64,000 bases of DNA from Anaeromassilibacillus senegalensis (GTDB taxonomy: Bacteria > Bacillota > Clostridia > Oscillospirales > Acutalibacteraceae), in assembly GCF_021531715.1 (NCBI RefSeq), contig NZ_JAFBIT010000001.1, forward strand, positions 744,001-808,000, in the 5' to 3' direction. The stretch's first letter is position 1. Every line of letters begins with the position of its first letter. Shown one piece after another: positions 60,033-64,000 of the stretch. Below the pieces are notes generated by a model, which saw only the letters and a list, made by a program, of their open reading frames with translations, had not been told where the DNA came from and searched no databases. The position numbers and the translations under genes were made by a program.

Positions 60033-60893
60033 TCAATTCACGGACAGACCGTTCTGAATTTTTGCGGCGCTCACCGCATTCTTCATCAGCATGGCGATGG
60101 TCATCGGGCCAACGCCGCCGGGAACCGGCGTGATGTACGAAGCGACCGGCTCCACCGCGTCGTAATCGACATCGCCGCAAAGCTTGCCGTTTTCGTCGCG
60201 ATCCATGCCGACATCGATAACCACGGCGCCGGGCTTGACCATATCCGCCGTGATGAATTTTGCTTTGCCAACCGCCACAACCAGAATATCCGCCGTGCGG
60301 CAGATCTCCGCCAGATTCTTCGTCTTGCTGTGGCAGATCGTCACGGTGCCGTTATTGTGGAGCAGGAGCATGGCCATCGGCTTGCCGACAATGTTGCTGC
60401 GGCCGACGACGACGCAGTTTTTGCCGCTGATCTCCACGCCGGTCGAGCGGATCAGCTCGATAACGCCGGCGGGCGTGCAGGGCAGGAAAGCAAAATCGCC
60501 GATCATGATTTTTCCGACATTGTACGCATGGAACGCGTCGACGTCTTTATTCGGGTCAATATGCTCGACAACGAGCTTTTCATCGAGATGCTTCGGCAGC
60601 GGGGACTGCACGAGGATGCCGTGGATCTTCTCGTCCGCGTTCAGCTTTGCGATCAACGCAAGCAGCTCCTCCTGCGTCGTCTCTGCCGGGAGCACGTGCT
60701 CCTCGGAATAGATACCCGTCTGCGCACACGCTTTTTTCTTGTTATTCACATAGATCTTCGAGGCCGGGTCGTCTCCGACAAGCACGACCGCCATGCCGGG
60801 ACAAATGCCCTGCGCCTTGAGCGCTGCGACTTCCTCTGCCACCTGCGCTTTGATCTTTTCCGCAACGGCCTTGCCGTCAATTCGCACTGCCAT
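60033..60893 (-). CDS. folD: Bifunctional methylene-THF dehydrogenase/cyclohydrolase
   Basis: Interconverts methylene-, methenyl- and 10-formyl-THF, 286 residues. Motifs: [25 protein letters not shown] in parts ([16 protein letters not shown] with the catalytic Lys), [43 protein letters not shown] (NAD(P) site) and [17 protein letters not shown]. The start at 60893 follows GAGGAG and lies inside the end of lgt (17-base overlap). It works with GlyA of this window in one-carbon metabolism. In clostridia folD is often near xseA/xseB and dxs; xseA and xseB are absent here. Confidence 0.97.
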   Translation of the reverse strand: MAVRIDGKAVAEKIKAQVAEEVAALKAQGICPGMAVVLVGDDPASKIYVNNKKKACAQTGIYSEEHVLPAETTQEELLALIAKLNADEKIHGILVQSPLPKHLDEKLVVEHIDPNKDVDAFHAYNVGKIMIGDFAFLPCTPAGVIELIRSTGVEISGKNCVVVGRSNIVGKPMAMLLLHNNGTVTICHSKTKNLAEICRTADILVVAVGKAKFITADMVKPGAVVIDVGMDRDENGKLCGDVDYDAVEPVASYITPVPGGVGPMTIAMLMKNAVSAAKIQNGLSVN

Positions 60894-61917
60894 CGGTTTT
60901 CTCCTCACTTTCCTCTGTCTGTTCCTCTTCCGCTTCTTCGTCCTGTGTCTCCAAATCTGCAGACTTCTTCACGCGGACCGCAAGCTGCTGCGCCGCCTCT
61001 TCGGCGCTCATGCCGCTCAGAATTGTGCTTTCGGCGCCGCTGTCAAATTGCTCGCTCTGCTCCTCCAACTGGATGCCGTTTGCTTCCATGACACGGCGGC
61101 TGCCGCAGCCGCTGAGCTTGCTGCACTTGCGGAACACAATCAGCAGAACGATCGCGACAAGCGCCGAGACCGCCGCCAGCACCTGTGAGACGCGCAGATC
61201 AATCCCCGGCAGCAAAAGGCTGTCCGTGCGCAGACCCTCGATGAAGAACCTCGTGACGCCGTACCATACTATGTACAGCAGGAAGGTCTGACCGTCATAC
61301 CGGCGCAGATGGCGCGTAAAGAAATGCAGCAGAATAAAGCCTAAAAGGCACAAAAGCGACTCATACAGAAAACACGGGTGCACATTGCCGACAACCTCCT
61401 CGGCCGTGCGGTCGCTGTACATGCCCCAGGGCAGGTTGGTGGCGCAGCCAAAGGCCTCCTGGTTGACGAAATTGCCCCAGCGGCCGATGCACTGGCCGAT
61501 CAGATAGCCAAGGGACGCGACGTCCAGCACGGCAAAAACGCGCATCTTGCGCCACTTCGCAACGAGTGCGCCGCAGAGCAAACCGCCGATGATGCCGCCG
61601 TAGATACCGAGACCGCCCTCTTTGATGTTGAATACCTCCATCGGATTTTGCAGGTACTTATCGCCCGGATAGAAAATCACGTAGTACAGGCGCGCGCCGA
61701 TGATGCCGCCAATGAGACCGGCGATAATCGCGTCAAACAGGTGATCCTTGTTGATGTTCATCTTTTTGCAGGACGAGAATCCATAGAGAATCGCCAGCAG
61801 AAAGCCGATACCAATCAGAATACCATACCAATAGATTTTGAAATCGCCGAACTGCAGGGCAACCGGATTGATCTCCACCGAGATGCCGAGGTTCGGAAAC
61901 TGAACGAGATGCGTCAT
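60877..61917 (-). CDS. lgt: Prolipoprotein diacylglyceryl transferase with acidic C-terminal tail
   Basis: Membrane enzyme that attaches diacylglycerol to the lipobox cysteine of lipoproteins, such as the cyclophilin at 21,072-21,902. The 346-residue protein has seven helices, the Lgt signature [13 protein letters not shown], the conserved [29 protein letters not shown] and [11 protein letters not shown]. Usual Lgt ends near residue 265. This copy has about 75 more residues, highly charged and acidic at the end ([19 protein letters not shown]), which would lie in the cytoplasm. It overlaps folD by 17 bases. Confidence 0.95.
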   Translation of the reverse strand: MTHLVQFPNLGISVEINPVALQFGDFKIYWYGILIGIGFLLAILYGFSSCKKMNINKDHLFDAIIAGLIGGIIGARLYYVIFYPGDKYLQNPMEVFNIKEGGLGIYGGIIGGLLCGALVAKWRKMRVFAVLDVASLGYLIGQCIGRWGNFVNQEAFGCATNLPWGMYSDRTAEEVVGNVHPCFLYESLLCLLGFILLHFFTRHLRRYDGQTFLLYIVWYGVTRFFIEGLRTDSLLLPGIDLRVSQVLAAVSALVAIVLLIVFRKCSKLSGCGSRRVMEANGIQLEEQSEQFDSGAESTILSGMSAEEAAQQLAVRVKKSADLETQDEEAEEEQTEESEEKTDGSAN

Positions 61918-61935
61918 AGCTTAATCCTTTCTTTT

Positions 61936-63237
61936 TCAGTCGGCAGCATCGTTTTCCTCAAGCGGGTAAATGATGGAAACCGCCGTCTTTTCCTCGTCAA
62001 ACAGAGTCTGAATGCGCGCGTTGACGTCCGCCGCCGTGACCTCCGGGAAGCACTCGATATACCGGAACAGCTCGCGGCTGTTGAACTCCATGGACATCAC
62101 CGCATTGGCGATCACATCCGGACTGTTGAGACCCACCATATTCGCGCCGTAGAGCGCTTTCGCGCTGCGGCGCACTTCCTCCTCCGTGACACCCTCGCGC
62201 TTCAATCGCCGCATTTCTTCCCGGATGGCTTCGCAGACTGCGTGCGGGTCGCCCGATTCGCCGCCGAACAACAGCGTGCCGTAGCCGATCCCCTCAAAAT
62301 ACTCGTAGCTGAACGAGGCCTCGTTGATGAGCGACGCGTCGAGCAGGCGGCGGAACAGCGGCGAGCTGTCGGACGCCATAATGTCGAGCAGAATCTCCGT
62401 GATTGCGAGATCCTTTTCCGTGCGGTGCTCCACCGTGACGGCTTCCTTGACGCCGAATTCAAAAAGCGGAGACGCAACGGCGAGCCGCTCCTCGATCACC
62501 GGACGCACAATCGTATCCGGTTCCGGCGCGAAAACACGCTTGACCTGCACCGGTTCGCTCGTTTTCAGCATGCGGTCGCAAATCGCAAGCACCTCGTCTA
62601 CATCGCATTTTCCGCAAATGCACAGCGCCATGTTGTTGAGGTTGTAAAACGTATTGTAGCAGCGGTAAAGATGCTCCGGCGTGATCTGCGCAATGCTCTC
62701 CACCGTGCCTGCAATGTCGTCTTTAATCGGATGCTCGTGGTACAGCACACGCAGGAGGTTGAAGAGGACGCGCCACTGCGGGTCGTCGTCGTACATTTTG
62801 ATCTCCTGTCCGATGATGCCCTGCTCCTTTTCGACGGTCTGCGCCGTAAAATACGGGGACTGGACGAAATCCAGCAAAATCTCAAGCGCCTGATCTGCTT
62901 TCTCCGTGCAGGAATACAGGTAGCGCGTCGTCTCAAACGAAGTGTACGCGTTCGCCGACGCGCCGATCTGCGCATAGCGCGCAAAGGCATCGCCGTCCTC
63001 GCTTTCAAACAGCTTGTGCTCGAGGAAATGCGCGATACCTGCCGGGGTTACTTCATTTTCCGGCTCATCGCTGCGCCGGAAAGCCTTGTCGATCGAGCCG
63101 TAGCGCGTACCGAACAGCGCGTATGTGCTGCGCATCTGCGCCTTGGGATATACGAAGATCGTCAGACCGGACGGGTGCTTTACGCGCCAATAACGGTCGC
63201 CGAGCAGTTTGCTTTCTCTTATTTCCATTGTGTTCAT
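61936..63237 (-). CDS. M16 family zinc peptidase (YmfH-like)
   Basis: Processing-type zinc protease of 433 residues with an intact inverted metal motif HFLEH (His70-His74) in TPAGIAHFLEHKLFE and the distal Glu in EKEQGIIGQEI. The second half is the inactive M16C domain (LFGGESGDPHAVCEAI). It pairs with the downstream-frame partner at 63234, which it overlaps by ATGA; in Bacillus such a pair is YmfH with YmfF. Substrates may be small peptides. It is separated from lgt by 18 bases. Confidence 0.92.
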   Translation of the reverse strand: MNTMEIRESKLLGDRYWRVKHPSGLTIFVYPKAQMRSTYALFGTRYGSIDKAFRRSDEPENEVTPAGIAHFLEHKLFESEDGDAFARYAQIGASANAYTSFETTRYLYSCTEKADQALEILLDFVQSPYFTAQTVEKEQGIIGQEIKMYDDDPQWRVLFNLLRVLYHEHPIKDDIAGTVESIAQITPEHLYRCYNTFYNLNNMALCICGKCDVDEVLAICDRMLKTSEPVQVKRVFAPEPDTIVRPVIEERLAVASPLFEFGVKEAVTVEHRTEKDLAITEILLDIMASDSSPLFRRLLDASLINEASFSYEYFEGIGYGTLLFGGESGDPHAVCEAIREEMRRLKREGVTEEEVRRSAKALYGANMVGLNSPDVIANAVMSMEFNSRELFRYIECFPEVTAADVNARIQTLFDEEKTAVSIIYPLEENDAAD

Positions 63238-64000
63238 TCGGCCGCGCCCTCTCCCTTCAGCATATAGACCGTATCGAGTGTGACGCGTCTCGCCGCCTCG
63301 ACAATTTCATCCTTCGTCACCTGCATGATCGCTTCGGCGCAGGCTTCCGGCGTGCGCACGTCGTTCTGCAGCATACCGCCGAGCACCCAGTTTTCAATGG
63401 ACGCCGCAGAATCCGCCACCGAGTGATAGCTGTTGCTCATGGCAAGCTTTGCGTGCCGGATCTCGTCTTCGGTGATCTCACCCATCTGCATCGCGGCGAG
63501 CTCATGGAGAACCGCCTCCTCCGTGCGTTCAAGGTTCGCCGCTTCGACACCGCTCTGCACGAAGATCACGTTCTTCGGCGTATCGTGCTGCGCCGAGCAG
63601 TAATAGCACAGGCTCTGCTTTTCGCGGACATTCATGAACAGTTTGGAGCTCGGCGTGCCACCGAGAATGACCGCCATCAGTTTCGTGACAAGGCGTTCCT
63701 CCCGCGCGGTGCCGACGTGCAGACCCATGACAAGCTTTGACTGGGAAAGCTGCATCTTATCCGTCACGCGTTTCACTTCCTTCGGCGCTGGATGGAAGGC
63801 TGTTTCCGCGGTAACCGCCTCACGTGTGCCGAGCCGTTCGGCAAGACTCTGCGCAAAACGACTGTCCGCACCGTCGCCGATGGAAAACTGGCAGATTTGC
63901 GCGTGCTGCACAGCGTCTTCCCATGCAGCTTTCACGTCGGCGCGCGTCGCGCTTTGAAGCGCCTGCCGCGTACCGAAGCGCGGAACGCCCGCAGGCTCGC
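63234..64000 (-). CDS. M16 family peptidase-like protein (YmfF-like), 5' end cut
   Basis: C-terminal part (about 255 codons) of a second M16-type protein; the frame is open through position 64000 and the start lies outside the window. Visible text includes KLVMGLHVGTAREERLVTKLMAVILGGTPSSKLFMNVREKQSLCYYCSAQHD in parts (VILGGTPSSKLFMNVREK, SLCYYCSAQ), the R-Y pair region typical of M16C domains. The zinc-binding half is not in view, so it cannot be judged whether it is active; YmfF partners usually lack HxxEH. Stop overlaps the next gene's start by ATGA. Confidence 0.88.
   Translation of the reverse strand, partial: EPAGVPRFGTRQALQSATRADVKAAWEDAVQHAQICQFSIGDGADSRFAQSLAERLGTREAVTAETAFHPAPKEVKRVTDKMQLSQSKLVMGLHVGTAREERLVTKLMAVILGGTPSSKLFMNVREKQSLCYYCSAQHDTPKNVIFVQSGVEAANLERTEEAVLHELAAMQMGEITEDEIRHAKLAMSNSYHSVADSAASIENWVLGGMLQNDVRTPEACAEAIMQVTKDEIVEAARRVTLDTVYMLKGEGAAE

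Noticed and set aside
61378-63267. A 629-codon plus-strand frame opposite lgt and the M16 peptidase
   Set aside because: Antisense shadow of two well-supported genes; rich in Arg, His and Ala as typical for such shadows.
1-64000. tRNA genes, insertion sequences, phage genes or attachment sites
   Set aside because: None recognised on either strand; no transposase or integrase motifs and no flanking repeats around the A+T-rich operon were found by eye.

Overview
The window is chromosomal core DNA from a fairly G+C-rich member of the Firmicutes, most likely a gut-type clostridium of the Oscillospirales/Ruminococcaceae kind. The evidence is Gram-positive gene content and order (ctsR-mcsA-mcsB-clpC; dxs-tlyA-nadK-argR-recN; a Firmicutes-type SRP RNA beside dnaX), a transketolase split into two genes, a high-molecular-weight rubredoxin, [FeFe] hydrogenases under a Rex repressor, strong AGGAGG-type ribosome sites and sigma-A promoters. 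There is no tRNA, rRNA operon, phage, insertion sequence or CRISPR array. Both edges cut genes.

Layout. 1-13,700 is housekeeping: ybaB (cut), dnaX and the SRP RNA, an acetyltransferase, split transketolase, a DUF3892 protein, flavoredoxin-rubredoxin, rarA, glyA, a TraX-like membrane protein, nth, ade, a MalY/PatB aminotransferase and rnhA. 13,700-20,300 is an envelope/export block: a secreted SH3 protein with a CHAP-like C-terminus, then a tightly overlapping operon of adaptor, ATPase, second adaptor and MacB-type permease. 20,300-23,050 holds a thioesterase, thioredoxin, a cyclophilin lipoprotein and an S1-domain protein. 23,050-27,100 is a visibly more A+T-rich operon (SGNH hydrolase, DUF4358 protein, MBOAT acyltransferase, DHHW protein) that looks like a glycan O-acetylation module. 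27,150-31,800 is the CtsR heat-shock operon with an exact CtsR operator.

31,800-46,530 is mixed: a cysteine-rich microprotein, a TSCPD protein, a PHP phosphoesterase, an ABC-2 exporter, an HD protein, an ArsR-NifX-like fusion, a YitT membrane protein, a NUDIX hydrolase, a small sugar-metabolism cluster with an AraC regulator, a divergent MarR/nitroreductase pair, endonuclease IV, RNase P RNA, nicotinate phosphoribosyltransferase and a zinc alcohol dehydrogenase. 46,600-52,340 is the most interesting block: rex, a thioredoxin-fold [2Fe-2S] protein, an FlK-like thioesterase, a PAS-domain sensory [FeFe] hydrogenase, a SpoIIE/PP2C-type phosphatase and a second, ferredoxin-rich [FeFe] hydrogenase, all on one strand with short gaps or overlaps. 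It reads as a redox/H2-sensing relay: Rex reads NADH/NAD+, the PAS hydrogenase would sense H2 or electron pressure, and the phosphatase would pass the signal on.

52,400-64,000 is a LysR regulator followed by a long minus-strand operon running from a pair of M16 peptidases through lgt, folD, dxs, tlyA, nadK, argR and recN to two small unusual genes, a divergent SipW-like membrane protein and a DivIVA-domain protein. Functions are assigned from motifs and gene order read by eye; no database search was possible.
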